Below are positions 10,131 through 23,700 of a DNA stretch of 64,000 nt, one piece after another. This stretch comes from Sesamum alatum (lineage: Eukaryota > Streptophyta > Magnoliopsida > Lamiales > Pedaliaceae): contig JACGWO010000003.1 in assembly GCA_034509735.1 (NCBI GenBank), positions 12,586,001-12,650,000 of the forward strand. The letters are read 5' to 3'. The stretch's first letter is position 1. Each line of letters opens with the position of its first letter. A model generated the notes under the pieces. The model saw only the letters and a program-made list of their open reading frames with translations, was not told the origin of the DNA and ran no database searches. The translations under genes and the position numbers were made by a program.

Positions 10131-11178
10131 TTGGACAACCTACCGACCTGCGAATCCTGTCTAAAGGGAAAGATGACCAAGAAACCCTTTGTTGGACAAA
10201 GCACGCTAGCCAATGGTTTGTTGGATTTGATCCATACGGATGTCTGTGGCCCACTGAATACTCAGGCTAGAGGTGGGTACTCGTACTTCATAACCTTTAC
10301 CGATGATCACTCACGGTAAGGTTATGTTTACCTGATGAGGTACAAGTCTGAAGCCTTTGGAAGGTTTAAGGAATACAGACTTGGTAGTAGAGAACCAAAC
10401 CGGTCGAAAGATCAAAGCCCTTCGGTCGGACCGAGGTGGAGAGTATTTAAGTGGTGAGTTTACTGATTATCTAAAAGAGAATGGGATTCTCTCTCAGTGG
10501 ATCCCTCCTGGAACACCACAGCTTAATGGTGTGTCTGAAAGGTGGAAACTGACCTTGTTGGACATGGTCCGATCCATGATGAGTTTTACCGAACTCCCCC
10601 TTTCCTTTTGCGGATACGCTCTTGAAACAGCGGCCAAAGTTTTGAACTTGGCGCCATCTAAGAAAGTATCCCAGACGCCATATGAGATATGGCATGGCAA
10701 GCCTGCCTCCTACAAATTCTTGAAAGTGTGGGGTTGCTCCGCATATGTCAAGAGATTAGTGGGAGATAAACTGGACTCGATGTCTAGTTTATGCAGGTTC
10801 ATTGGTTATCCAAAAGAAACTGCAGGGTATTATTTCTATGATGCCTCCGAGCAAAAGGTTTTTGTCTGGCAAAACGCAATGTTCTTGGAAAAGGGTTTTC
10901 CATCGGATAGTCAACGCGATGAGGTACTCCTTGAGGAATCAAGTGAGGTACCCCATGAGGCGGCAGTGACATCTGAGCTAGTAGTTCCCACTGATAATGT
11001 TCCAGTCCTCCGTAGGTTGGCCAGAGTATCCCATGCACCTGATAGGTATGTATTTTTGGGCCTGACCGGTCGGTTGGATAATTATCCAAAGACGTACGGA
11101 GAAGCGATGTTGGACATCGATTCGGATAAGTGGCTGGAGGCCATGAAATCCGAGATGGACTCGATGTGTACAAACTAG
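10131..11178 (+). pseudogene. Copia-1 integrase, broken
   Basis: Integrase inserts the cDNA into the host genome. Visible are CESCLKGK (Zn-binding end of gag_pre-integrase), HTDVCGP with a catalytic Asp (near 10231), SDRGGEY (near 10429) and the NGVSER Glu block (near 10516). A stop interrupts at 10316-10318, a short frame change follows near 10365, and another stop lies at 11176-11178 in the linker before the reverse transcriptase. Copia-A, which reads through at both stop positions, shows that they are mutations. Confidence 0.86.
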
Positions 11179-12208
11179 GTTTGGACCCTAGTAGACCCAC
11201 CCAAAGCGGTAAAACCCGTAGGGTGTAAATGGGTCTACAAACGTAAGCTTGGAGCTGACGGGGAGGTTACAACCTTCAAAGCCAGGTTTGTGGCGAAGGG
11301 TTACAGTCAGCGACCCAGGGCCTGTAGCAATGACCAAGTCCATTCGGATACTGCTTGCCATAGCAGCATGGTATGACTATGAAATATGGCAGATGGACGT
11401 GAAAACGGCTTTCCTCAACGGTTTCGTAGAGGAAGAGATCTATATGGATCAACTGGAAGGTTTCACAACTGTTAGAGAAGAGCAGAAGGTCTGCTGTTTC
11501 CAAAGGTCCATCTATGGCCTCAAACGAGCTTCCCGAAGCTGGAACATACGTTTTGATGAAGTCATACGGGGATACGATTTCATCAAGAACGAGTCCGATC
11601 CTTGTATATACAAGAAGATCAGTGGGAGCTCAGTTGCGTTTCTGGTGCTTTATGTGAATGATATCTTGCTCATTGGGAATGATGCTAAGAGGTTAGGTAC
11701 CACTAAAGCTTGGTTGTCAACGCAATTCTTCATGAGGGATATAGGCGAAGCATCCTACATCCTTAGCATCAAGATCTACAGGGATAGATCTAAAAGGATG
11801 TTAGGAATGGCCCAGTCCTCGTATATTGAGAAAGTCTTGAAGAGATTCAAGATGGAGAACTCAAAACGAGGATTCCTTCCTATGAGGCATGGAATTAAGT
11901 TATCCAAGAAGCAGTCTCCTAAGACTGATGAGGAGCTTAAACGGATGTTGGACATCCCCTATGCTTCAACCGTAGGTAGCATACAATATGTTGTTCAGTG
12001 CACTAGGCCTGATGTGGCTTTCGCTTTGAGCGTAACTAGCCGATATCAGTCGTGTGCTGGGGAGGCACACTGGAGTGCAGTCAAGACTATCCTGAAGTAC
12101 CTGAAAAGGACTAAGGACATGTTCTTGATCTACGGCGGTGGAGATTTGATACTGGAAGGCTATAGCGACGCTAGCTTCCAGTCGGATGACGATGATGCCA
12201 AGTCTTAG
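11179..12208 (+). pseudogene. Copia-1 reverse transcriptase (RVT_2), broken
   Basis: Copia-type reverse transcriptase. The start (WVYKRKLGADGEV, near 11233) is in a different frame from the rest. A deletion of about 23 bases near 11317, seen by comparison with Copia-A (37540-37520, minus), causes the shift. The open part from 11327 has MDVKTAFLNG, QRSIYGLK and the catalytic block as YVNDILL; the family has YVDD, and Copia-A keeps YVDD. The change Asp to Asn would remove activity even if the frame were open. A stop at 12206-12208 separates it from RNase H. Confidence 0.88.
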
Positions 12209-12637
12209 TTTGGTTATGTGTTCAGACTTAATGGTGGCGTGGTTGCTTGGAAGAGTTCCAAGCAGGCTACCACCGCGGACTCCACCATAGAGTCTGAATA
12301 CATAGCAGCTTCGGAAGCTGCTAAGGAGGCGGTTTGGATGAAGAGCTATATCCAAGAGTTGGGTGTAGTACCTAGCATCGTTGAGCCAGTAGTTATCTTC
12401 TGCGATAACAAGGGGGCAATAGCGCAAGCAAATGAACCGAGATCTCATCACCGATCCAAGCATATTCTCAGACGCTACCATCTGCTCAGAGAGATGGTTA
12501 GCAGGGGCGACGTTCAGATGGACCGAGTCAGCTCTGGAGAAAAGATAGCAGATCCACTTACTAAGCCCGTGTCGCAAGTTGCCCATACTCAACATCTGGG
12601 TAAGATGGGTTTGACGTCAATGGGTGATTGGCTTTAG
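12209..12637 (+). pseudogene. Copia-1 RNase H
   Basis: C-terminal RNase H that removes RNA from the RNA/DNA hybrid. Blocks seen: YSDASFQSD just before the stop at 12206-12208, ESEYIAASEAAKEAVW near 12292, IFCDNKGAI near 12397 and IADPLTKP near 12547. This is the usual Copia end. The ORF stops shortly before the polypurine tract. Confidence 0.87.
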
Positions 12638-12651
12638 GTCAAGTGGGAGAT
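12636..12651 (+). other. polypurine tract of Copia-1
   Basis: Purine-rich AAGTGGGAGAT directly before the 3' LTR, the primer for plus-strand synthesis. The same sequence precedes the Copia-A 3' LTR (near 36202-36216, minus). Confidence 0.85.
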
Positions 12652-14874
12652 TGTTAGAATAGGTGACCAGAAAGCCAATAGGTTTGGCGATTTGTAACCT
12701 ATTATACAACTCGATGTAAATGTAATATTATTATCTGATGAATAAAATGAGTATTCGTCACTTCTGGTGCTTACTTTGTTGCGCTCATTTCACATTTGTT
12801 AAAATGGTGTTTTACTTATATCGCAATAAAGCCCACAGACCACGGTTAACAACTCGTGCAGTTGGGCCACGCATTGGATGGTGGTCATGAAACCAACTGA
12901 TTTAGAGTTAGGTCTGAAATGTTCCAAGTCAAGGACCTCGAGACAGGGCATCGAGAGTCCTATTGAGACTTGCATCAAAAGTCGTGTTCATTGGATGAAT
13001 GCCGTGTTTCATCGGCGACAGGCGTGGGACGCCTGCACGATCTTGATGGGTTGGTCGACTGGGATCGAGTCGACTGGACTGATTCGTGGAGATCATCATA
13101 TGGAAGCCTTGGAGGCTTGGTCGGTATGATTGTTTTTTCCCGGTTCCGATAGTACATGAGTAATCCTCAGACTTGAGGAATCATGGCAGTCGCGTGCACA
13201 GGACGACTGTATCTTGGATCTGGTGAGAGGTGATCATTCTGTAAGATGATTATCATAAGCATTGTCCAGTGCAATCGGAATGTGTAGAGGACGGTGGATT
13301 CCAAGAAGAGGATCCGTCCCCTGTCAGTATGTGACAGAGGTATCTCCTATGCACTCGGAGACACGTTCATGCTATTTAAAGCTGTGGCCACAGTGGTTGG
13401 TCGAACATGGAATGGTTTCCTGTGTCGACGCAATGAAGCATACGTGGTCTCGAGTATTAAGTATAGATGCCTAGTCAAGGATGGGAACCGACGTTAATTC
13501 CATATCCTAGACTAAGGCCGCAAGACGGTAGACGAAAGGATCGTACCCGTACGGAATCGGCGCCTAAATGTTCACGCCAATTCACCTAGTCTCTAGTGCC
13601 ATGGACCATTGCTAGACGGCCACCCATGGTAACGGGCCCTTGTGGGACACGGGCCAAAGTATAGCTGAGGGTGAACCTAAAGGGTCACACACAAATCACC
13701 GAGAAGGTTGAGAGATTGACTTGGAGTCAATCTCGAAGGATAAATAAGTAATTGGATTACTTAAGGAAAAGACCATTGGATGGACGGGCTGATATTGTAT
13801 CGGGCCCTCGTTTAATCGGTAAATTGAATTTTCGATTAAATATGGAAAGTTGAGAAGTTTAGACGATGGATCTTTTAATTGGATTAGAAGATCAACGGGA
13901 ATAATTTAAGTGGACATTAAATTGGATTTAATGTTGGGTTCGTCATAATTAGATTATGATAAAACCCGGTCCGTTGAATTTGACCCGAGAGGAGAAATAA
14001 TTCCTATTTTGGAATAGGAAGAAGTTGGACTTCTTCCCATAATTAGACATGGCCGAAATGCTCCCTTGGAGGAAGCAAAATCAACCATGTTTCATGCAAG
14101 GTGGTATGTTGACATGTTTCTTTTGGAAAGAGACAAATCAACTCCAATCAAGTCATTCCCTTTTGATATGATTTGATTGTACCATAATATTTGGTAGGCT
14201 TGATTGAAGAATTGATGGTGATTGATTGGAATGTATCTAAACATCCTTGGATGAACCTAGACACATTTCAATAATCACATTAATTATGTATATATATGAG
14301 AATATACAACACCAAGCATAAGTGAATCATTATTCATCATTTTCTAGGAAAAAGAAGAAGAAAAATTCGGGGCTCTCCTCTCTCTTAACTCTCGGTTTTC
14401 TCCTCCCATTTCTACTTGTGTTCTTCACTAGGGTTTTGTATCAAGAGGAAGAACAAAGTAGGTTTAAGAGAACACTAATTCATAGTGTTCATCTTTTAAA
14501 CCGATTCTTTCATTAAACCCGTTTTCTTCTAGCAAGGAGAACGTGCGTTTCTTCCAGTGTGGTGTGGATCACCTTTGGAGAATCCATACATTTGGATTTC
14601 ATGAGCATTCCGGAGAAGGAACAACGCAAGTAGCCGTGTGCAAGTAGATCATCAAAGGTAACGGTTTTATTATGCTTTGGTTGATTTACAATCTATCTAT
14701 GCCCTATGTATTTTATATATGTTTTGATATTTACACATTCTACATCGAACGCCCGGTTGAGCACCTAAGGGTACACTCATTGGGACACGTTTATTTAAAT
14801 TAGATTCAAATTTACGCACATTTCTCGTTTTCTCACTTCCGCTTGCGCTCCCGGACGGATTCGCTTGTCCTTCA
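12652..14874 (+). repeat. Copia-1 3' LTR
   Basis: 2223 bp, TG...CA, and the more complete of the two LTRs. It is followed by the TTTAG duplication (14875-14879). Confidence 0.95.
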
Positions 14875-14879
14875 TTTAG

Positions 14880-16200
14880 TCCAAAAAATTAATAAGATAA
14901 GATTCACATAAAATTGGGACAAACTCAAAAACAAAAAAAATAAAAATAAAAATAAAAATGGTGCCAAACATAATGATTGATGAGTTTTAGTAGACTTTTA
15001 ACAACTATACATAATATAGTTTAAGGCATATATATCAAAGATATTTAAACCTGAATTGACGAGCATATATTTGAAACAAGGAAGTGAAGTTTATCGAGTT
15101 TGAAGAGGTCAAAATATCAATTTTTATAAGGAGAAAGGCCACTGTGACAAAAGGAAAAAATAATCTCGACTGATAGACACTTTCTTAAATCTTAATTTGT
15201 TCTTCAACTTCAGACTACTGTGATCATAGCCCAGAAAATACATTCTCGCAAAATCATGTCTTGGACAAATGCAAGCTACTCTAATTAATTAATATTTTCT
15301 ATTTCGCAAATGCCACTGCATTACGTACTGATTCTTGATTAATCAATTTAGTAATCTTCTAAAACATATCTAATAATATTACTTGAAAAAAAATAAAAAA
15401 AAGGCCTCCTTGAAGTCGTCACAAAGGAATAGAATGAATAACTTGAACATAACATATATGATATTTAATAAAAGTCAAGAATTTCATTTTTCTCACAACA
15501 TCTTAAATAAACCTACATATGATCAAGGTCTTGTTTCTTCAACAACAAGGGCAATACTTTTCCTTTTTTTTTAAAAGGAAGGTAAAATCCACTGACATAT
15601 AACTCACAACTCAGAAAATACCCTTTACAAGAAGCGGATCATAAACCCAAGTAACAAAGGGCGGAACAAATAAACAACAACAAAGAAATCCAAGAACAGA
15701 GTAAAAATTCAAAGTTACCAATATATGAACAAGCTCTTGATATCAAAATCAGCAGCAAAACAGCATGGAATATACGTCAAGAAACACAAAAGAACAAACA
15801 AGATGAGTCTACGTTTATACTTTTGTGTACTAAAAGATCATGCGCAACTCCCAAGATGGGTTGCTTTCCAAACGTAATGATGGAAACGATGGCAGGGAAA
15901 GGATGTTGAGATGGTAGATATTGTGTGCCTTTCTATATGTGTGTGGGTATGTTTCTTGCTATTAGGATAAACAAAAAGGTGTAGACAGAAGCGACGATGG
16001 AGGCGATGTAAGCGGCGGAGGTGGCAGATTTGAAGAGGGAGTGAGGCTAATGAGAGAGGAGATTGAGAAAGCACTTTGCCGATGCGAAGCTGGAAGAGAA
16101 TTGGGGACGAGGATGGGGACGCACATCTAATTATTTTAATTTAATGAATTTGGCCATGTTATATTGGGTCTTGCCTTAGGTATTTTGGCCTATTGAGAGA
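14880..16200. other. AT-rich flanking DNA, no clear gene
   Basis: No protein family recognised. On the minus strand near 16135-15990 a short pyrimidine-rich open stretch with small hydrophobic runs resembles a first exon and 5' UTR. If real it could belong with the candidate exon at 2524-2657 as one gene split by Copia-1. That is inference only. The rest (14880-15830) is simple AT-rich sequence with poly-A and poly-T tracts. Confidence 0.35.
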
Positions 16201-16220
16201 TCTAGTAAAGAGGAAGGATT

Positions 16221-16244
16221 ATATATATATATATATATATATAT
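16221..16244. repeat. (AT)12 microsatellite
   Basis: Uninterrupted AT dinucleotide run. Confidence 0.95.
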
Positions 16245-16383
16245 GGATAATTAATATTTATTTTATTTTTAAAATATAGTTTTAAAAATACAAATATTTT
16301 ATAAATTTTGAATTGTTTTAAAAAATATAATTAATAATTATTATTTATTTAAGTACTGCTATAACAATTATAATATGATTTAA

Positions 16384-17176
16384 TGTTAAATACAATTATT
16401 ACCCTCCACTCCACATTAATTATCTCACTAAAGTATTTAAACTTTAAACAAAACTTTGACCTTCTAACTCTTTAATTTTTATGTTTGAAAAGTCCAGTTT
16501 ATCTTTAATAAAAATTGCTTTTTGAAAAAGAGATTAAAGAGATTTCAAAATACCAAAATCACCCTTTGTCGAAGTTTTGTCTAATTCTAATTTCAATTGT
16601 TTATCGAGCTCCTTTTATTTTCGTAATCCTAAAGTACTTGGAGCTCATTTTACTTTAATTTTATTTGTTTGTCAAATAAAATTAAAAATAAATTTATACA
16701 TACATATATATATTTACTTAAAAAAATATACAATTAATAAGACCAAAAGGGTTGATGAACTTATAAAAAAATATACAAGTAATATATATATATATGGTAA
16801 TTATAAAATATGATAATTATATGCATGTATAAATTATTTTTAACTTGGTTTGACAAAGAAGTGAAACTAAAATAAATGAGCTTCAAATACTTTAGGATTA
16901 TGAAAATAAACGGAGCTCAAAGGATTATGAAAATAAAGGAGCTCGATCAACAAGTGAAATCATAATTAGACAAAACTTTGACAAAGGGTGATTTTGATAT
17001 TTTAGAAGTTTCTTAATTTTTTTTCCACAAAACATTTTTAATAAGGGTAAGATGGACTTTTCAAACTTAAAAATTAAAGGAGTTAAAAGGTCAGGATTTT
17101 TTTTTTGAAGGTTTTAATACTTTAGGGGGTAATTAATTTGGGGTGGATATTTCAGGAGTGATAATTGTATTCAACC
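16384..17176. mobile_element. fold-back MITE-like element with long terminal inverted repeats
   Basis: Left arm (TGTTAAATACAATTATTACC...) and right arm (reverse complement GGTTGAATACAATTATCACT...) match over roughly 300 bases with scattered changes. TTTAA flanks both ends (16379-16383 and 17177-17181). No transposase is present, so it is a non-autonomous DNA element. The superfamily is uncertain because an AT-only duplication is weakly informative. Confidence 0.8.
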
Positions 17177-17181
17177 TTTAA

Positions 17182-18636
17182 ATAATAATTACAATTCATT
17201 AAGATTTTGTATGAAACGTCCTCAATGAATGTCTAGTTTCATGGTAAAATTGTGGGTTTTGTTAATTCTATTATTTTTGTGTATATCTGTTGATTTTTGT
17301 TTGTTTTCGTGTTACTAAATCAATTATTTTCATGTAATTATTTGAGATATATAGTTTTAATTTTGATTATTTTTTTGTGAAAAGTATTAAGAAAATTAGA
17401 TACTTTATATGCTGTAGTAAATTATATATAAAAACTTAGATTCTTTAAGTAAATTATATATAAAAGCTATATATAATGAAATATTGTAAGAAAATTAGAT
17501 TCTTTGCTACAAAACTTATCATTTTTTTGGGCCAATTACTTCTCTATTACTAGCTAAATAAGAATAAATTGTGTTCATATCTCTTACTCAATTTTAACTT
17601 CAATTTTGACTCAATCAATTCATTTATCCAGTTAGGTTCTTTTATGATCAAATTTAACTATTATTTATATTTGAATGAACAATTAATAATTCTTCTATTA
17701 TTCTCATTATTTTAAAAATCAAACTCTTTTTTTAAAAAAAAATCTTAAAATTCAAAAATGCGATTTTTTTTTTTGTAGTACTCTTATTTTTAGAAAACAT
17801 CTAATCAATTATGATATTATAACACATATAACTTATCATGCATCTAAACTCTAAGTAGAAATTGTCTTAATAATACGTTCAAAATTGCAATTACTTTTTC
17901 TTTTAGGCAGGAATTCTTTAGAAAATGCCTAGAATTTTGCTTAACAAAGAATTGCTCTTTATTTTGTGTTAAAAACAATTTCAGTTTTACAATAATATTT
18001 TTTATATTTTAGTCATCTCTATGATTTTTCATATAACTACATCTTATTTAAATTTTTATACATTTTCTTTAACAATTAAAAGATCTAAAATTAAATTTAA
18101 AAACAAAAGCAAAATCAACTCAAAGAAAAAAAGAATTTAAGGAAGATTTCAAAAAGGATATAACTTTCGCTCTCGGAATTAAGATTGACAATTTTTATTA
18201 TTATTAATTATTTTCTTCCTATATATCTAGTTAATCCATTTTTTTCCTATTATTTATTTTCTATCTTTAATTTGTGATTTTTTTTCAACATATCACATAT
18301 TGGAATTTGTACAATTTTTTATTATTAAATTTTGTTTCTTCAAGTTTGGTGTTCGTCGATAGATAGATGTCGCTTTATCTTTGTTCTTTATTTATAATTA
18401 ATTATATTATATTAAAAGGTCTACTGATTTAATTATAGATTTGTTTTATATATTTTTGTAGAATTAAATTAGAGTATTTGAGCTTATATAATAAATTTTT
18501 CTTTTCAGAATTTGAACTTGGTCCAACTGCCAATTGAACTCAAGTCTGGCCCACAAACCCACAAGACGAAAAAGCACGGTTGGTTTTCTTGTTCAAAAGT
18601 TGAATAACACAAATTGGTTTTCTCTTTGCAAGGTTA
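17182..18636. other. AT-rich intergenic DNA
   Basis: No coding, RNA or element signature recognised. Short direct repeats around TTAGATTCTTT and AAATTATATATAAAA occur at 17390-17510. Confidence 0.6.
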
Positions 18637-18638
18637 TC

Positions 18639-18648
18639 TATAAATAGA
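18639..18648 (+). promoter_or_regulatory. candidate TATA promoter cut by Copia-B
   Basis: CTATAAATAG followed by an A/C-rich stretch and a CT-rich segment looks like a plant core promoter and transcript start. The sequence is interrupted at 18801 by the Copia-B LTR, so what it drove is not visible. It could be a host gene or another LTR element. Confidence 0.4.
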
Positions 18649-18800
18649 GGGCATGGGCATGGTTGATGGCAAGAAAACACACAACACACATTTGCTAGCC
18701 AAATACTTTGGCTCTCCTCTTGCTCTCGTCCACCTCTATGAGAAACGAGTTCCCTTCTCTTCTCTGTATGTCAATAGTTGGTGTACCATACTCATCTAAC

Positions 18801-20722
18801 TGAAAAAAGTGGATCCGTTTGGAGTGCGGCGGAAGTGCAAAGTAATGAAACGAACAAGATTTAAAAATATAACTTAAATCAAAAGATTCACCCCAAGGGG
18901 TGTATCCTTGGATATTCTCCCAGACGTTCGATGTAGAATGTGCATACACCAACATTGCATTACATAGGGCACATAGAAAATAAATATATGAAGAGTATAT
19001 ACGATACAAGTACCGTTATCTTTGTAGTATTCTTCGTACGCTGCTACAAGTTTTGTCCCCTTTTCACCAAACAGACTCATTCACTAGACTTCAAGAGTAG
19101 AAGCCTTCTTACGACGTCCATACCACACTGGGAGAGGTATCATTTTTCTTGCTAGAGAAAAATGAACCTTTTGCAAGATAAAAGTCAAAAGAACTACACT
19201 ATTTATTAGTATATTCTCATGATCATGCTTTGGTTCTTCGATTGATCAAGGCAGAAACAAAGAGGATGAGAGGGAGAGAGAGAGAGAGGCGGCCGGTCTT
19301 GGCTAGAGAGGTGAGCTAGTAATTTTATTTTACTTTTTTTTTGGCTAGAAACATGATAATGAGACTTCTTTTATGGATGAATTATGTATATATATGTATA
19401 TGTATATACATAATTAATGGGATTAATGAAATGTGTCTTGTACATCCTAGACATATCTAGATACATCTCAATCAATCAACAATCAAGTATCTCATCACAA
19501 GGTATGATCAAATCATACCAAGTGAAGAGAGCTGATTGAGGTTGACAAGTTCCTTTCAAAAAAGGGACAAATCCCATCCATCCAAAAATAGGCCTTATGG
19601 CCAATTTTTATGCTCTATTTCAAGAGCAAAAATTAGCCATCCACTTATGGGAAGAGTCCAACTCTTTCCTTTCCAAAAGTAAAAGTCAACTTGCCTCTCG
19701 GGCCATAATTTAATGGACCGAGCCCATTTTAACCCAATTATAATAAACCTAATAAATCCTACGAATTAAATTCAATTTAATTCAAGTCCAAAATAAATTA
19801 TACCCAATTGTCGTTTAATCCAATTAAAAGACCTAAGCCCGTAACTTTCATTAATTAATAAATCCTATTTATGAATTAGTGTGGACGCAATACAATATCA
19901 ACCCGTCTATTCAATGGACCATCTCATAAATAATCCAATTATTTATTATCTTCCAGAATTAACTCCAAATTAATTCCTTCACATCCTCAGTGATTTGTAT
20001 GTGACTCTATAGGTTCACCCTCAGCTAGACATAGGTTGTGTCCAACAGAAGCCCATCACTAAAGATGGCCGTCTAGCAACGGTCCATGACACTGGGGACT
20101 AGGTGAATGTTGGCGTGAATATTTAGGCTTGCGATTTCGCACGGGTATGATCCTTTCGTCTACCGTCTCCCGGCTTTAATCTTGGGCATGGAATTGGACA
20201 ACGACTCTCATCCTGGATTTGGCAACTATATTTTGTACTCGAGACCGTGTTCGCTTCATTGCTTCGATATAGGAAATCATTTTCTATTCGATCAATCACT
20301 GTGGCCACAGATTTGGAAAACATGAATGCGTCTCCGAGTGCATATGAGATACCACCATTATATATTGATAGGGGATGGATCCTTTTCTTGAAACTCGCCA
20401 TCCTCACTACACATTATGACTGCATTGGACAAGGCTTATAATGAACGTGTTCGTGACATGATCACCTCTTTCTAGATCCAAGATACAACCATTGTGTGCA
20501 CGTGACTGCTATGGTTCCTCAAGTTTGAGGACTACTCCTATACTATTAGAGTCGGGGAATCCGAGTCATACCTGCGAAGCCTCTTAGGCTTTCATGTGAC
20601 GATTCCCACGAGTCAGTTTAGTTGGTTCACAACCAGTTAGCCAACCTACTAAGATCGCATAGACGTCCGACATCTGTCGGTGATGAAACACGACACTTAT
20701 CTAATGACAATGACTCCAAGCC
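18801..20722 (-). repeat. Copia-B 3' LTR, truncated
   Basis: Resembles the LTR piece at 42706-44188: both carry a 'CCTTATGGCC' block, and both include the reverse complement of the GACGGTAGACGGAAGG-type block seen in the other LTRs. The LTR 5' end and its TGTTAGAATAGG start are missing because of the deletion near 20722. Confidence 0.75.
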
Positions 20723-23700
20723 ATTGATCTAATCATGATGTCCAACATCTCTTCTCCATGTGTCTTTTGTATAATAGTCCAATCGACTAATCATATCCAA
20801 GACCCGAACCTCTCAAGTAACTAGAGTTTTTCGGTCGTCCCTATGAGGGCTGAAATATAGTTACTGGATGAATTGATTACATATGACGTTTGCTTTATTC
20901 TACTGAGGTGTCGCTCTACTTGATTTCTCAAGGAGCTACACCTAATGTTGGTTATCCTTTGAGATCATTTTCTTTTGGGATAACCTATGAACTTACGCAA
21001 ATCCAGTTTGCCTCCCACTAGTCCATTGACTGTTAGAATAGGTGACCAGAAAGTCAATAGGTTTGGCATTTTGTAATCTATTTGACAACTTGATGTAATG
21101 TAATATTATGTAATGAATAAAATGAGTATTTACTACCATTGGTACTTTATTTGTTTTGCTCATTTTCCATATGTTAAAATGTTGTTTTACATATATCACA
21201 ACAAAGCCCACTAACCACGATTAACAACTCATGCAGTTGGGCCACACATTGAATGGTGGTTATGAAACCAACTGATAAAGAGTTGGGTCTAAAATGTTCC
21301 AAGTCAAGGACCTCGAGACAGGGCATCGTGAGTCTTATAGAGACTTGCACCAAGAGTCATATTCATTAGATGAGTGTCACATTTCATCGGCAACAGGCGT
21401 GGGACGCCTATATGATCTTGGTGGGTTGGTTGATTGGGGTCGAGCCGGCTGAATTGACTCGCGGGGATCATCATATGGAAGCCTTGCATGCTTGGTCGGT
21501 ATGATTGAATTTCCCCAGTTCCAATAGTACGGGAGTAGTCCTCAGACTTGAGGAACCATGGTAGTCACGTACACACGATGGTTGTATCTTGGATTTGGCG
21601 AGAGGTGGTCATTCTGTAAGATAATCAGTATAAGCTTTGTCTAGTGCAGTCAGAATGTGTAGCGAGGATGGTGGGATTCAAGAAGAGAATCCGTCCCCTA
21701 TCAGCATGTGATAGAGGTATAACCTATGCACTCGGAGACATGTTCATGCTGCTTGAACCTGTGGCCACAGTGGTTGGTCGAACAGGAAATGGTTTCCTAT
21801 GTCGATGCAATGAGGCATGCGTGGTCTCGAGTTTTAAGCATCGATTCCTAGTCAAGGATGAAAACCGACGCCCAATTTCATACCCTAGACTAAGGCCGGG
21901 AGACGGTAGACGGAAGGGCCATACGCGTACGGAATCGACACCTAAATGTTCATGCCAAACATTCACCTAGTATCTAGTGCCATGGACCGTTGCTAGAAAG
22001 TCATCCATGGTAACGGGCTCCTGTTGGACACGAGCCCAAGTCTAGCTGAGGGTGAACCTAAAGGGTCACACACAAATCACCGAGGAGGTGAAGAAATTGA
22101 CTTGGAGTCAATTTCAGGGGATAATGAGTAATTGGATTACTTAAGGGATTGTCCATTGGATGGACGGGCCGATATTGTATCAGGCTCTCGTTTAATCGGT
22201 AAATGGAATTTATCAATTAATGTAAAGAGTCAGAAAATTGGGTCTTTTTTAATTGAATTAAAAGATCAATTGGAATTATTTAAGTGGACCTTAAATTAAA
22301 TGAGATTTAATTTTGGGTTCGTTGTAATTGGCTTACAGTGAAATCCGGTCCATTAAATTTTGGCCCAAGAGGTGTGTTAATTCCATTTTTGGAATGAGAA
22401 GAAGTTGGAGTTCTTCCCAATATTGGTATGGCCGAAATTAGAACTCTTGGAGAGGTAAAAATCGGTCATACAAGGCCTTGGTGAGGTTGACTTGTCCCTT
22501 TTCGTAAGGGACAAATCAATTCCAATCAAGCCTCTCTCATTTGGTATGATTAAATCATACCTTATAAGATGGTAGGCTTGATTGATGAATTAGTGGGATT
22601 GATTGGGATGTAGCTAGAAATCCTTGGATGAACCTAGATACATTTCAATAATCACATTAATTTTGTATATATATATGAGTATATACAATCATCAATGCAA
22701 GTGAATTACATTTTCATCTTTTTCTAGGAAAAAGAAGAAAAACACACCTCACTTTCTCCTCTCAATTTTTGGCCCCTCTTTACTATCCCCTTTGTTCTTC
22801 ACTTGATTTTGGATCATCTTGAAGAACAAAGCTAGTTTAAGAAAAGACACTAATTCAATAGTGTTTTAGTTTCTTGAACCGTGTCCTCTAGATTTGTTTT
22901 TTTTTTCTCTAGCAAGAAAAACGTGATCTCTTCCGGTGTGGTGTGGACTACTCTAGAGAGTTCATACATTTGAACTTAGTGAGCATATCCGGAGAGGAAC
23001 AACGCTAGTAGCCGTGGAAGCAATTTAACTACAAAGGTAATCTCGATTTTTTACACAATTGTAGTATTTTGTTCTATGTCTATGCTCTATGTGATCAATA
23101 TATATTTATACTTAATATTATCACATCCTAAATCGAACGCCCGATTGAGCACCCAAGGGTACACCCCTTGGGATTTGGTGATTAATTCTTTTAACTTTTG
23201 CAATTTTTGATTCTCATGCTTCTACTCGAGCTCCCGGGCGCATCCGCTTGTCCCCTTCATTGACTTATAAATGACCATCCCATATACTCAAGTATTTTTT
23301 GGAACACAGGCTTGCCAAACCATATCTAATATGGTGCCTGGATCACGACTTTAAGAAAATACCATGTTTTTCAACTCAGTGACTCTCCAAAAGTCCACGT
23401 CCAGATGGGCCAAGGTAATTTCATTGGAACACCGACAGAACCAAGTCCAACAAGGTTTGATTTCTTCCTTATTAGAGACCGTTCAATAATGGTCCTTACA
23501 GGAAGAATTCCATTGAGTGAGAATTCCCTTCTCATTTGGATATTCACGAACTCCCACTAAATACACACCACTTTGATCCAATCGAAGGTTTTAATTTTAC
23601 ATTTAATTTGATTTTTCACTTCAAGTCTAATTCCCTGAACCTTTCAAAGGTTCTTGGACTTGTGAACCCTTTTATTGATTCTGTGTATTTGACAACTGAT

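Larger units (their letters stand above)
2673..14874 (+). mobile_element. Copia-1: complete Copia LTR retrotransposon, inactive
   Basis: 12.2 kb element with two LTRs starting TGTTAGAATAGGTGACC and ending CCTTCA, a tRNA-Met-type primer-binding site right after the 5' LTR, a polypurine tract before the 3' LTR and TTTAG duplications on both sides. Domain order is gag, zinc knuckle, protease, integrase, reverse transcriptase, RNase H, which defines Copia. Over the first roughly 150 bases the two LTRs differ at about 5 sites, so insertion is not very recent. Coding damage includes a nested solo LTR, stops, frameshifts and an altered reverse-transcriptase motif. Length is enlarged by long LTRs (about 2.1-2.2 kb), a 2 kb leader and the 2 kb insertion. 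Confidence 0.95.

Noticed and set aside
16577..16813. Frame inside the fold-back element
   Set aside because: AT-rich with short repeats; sits across the arm of an inverted repeat.
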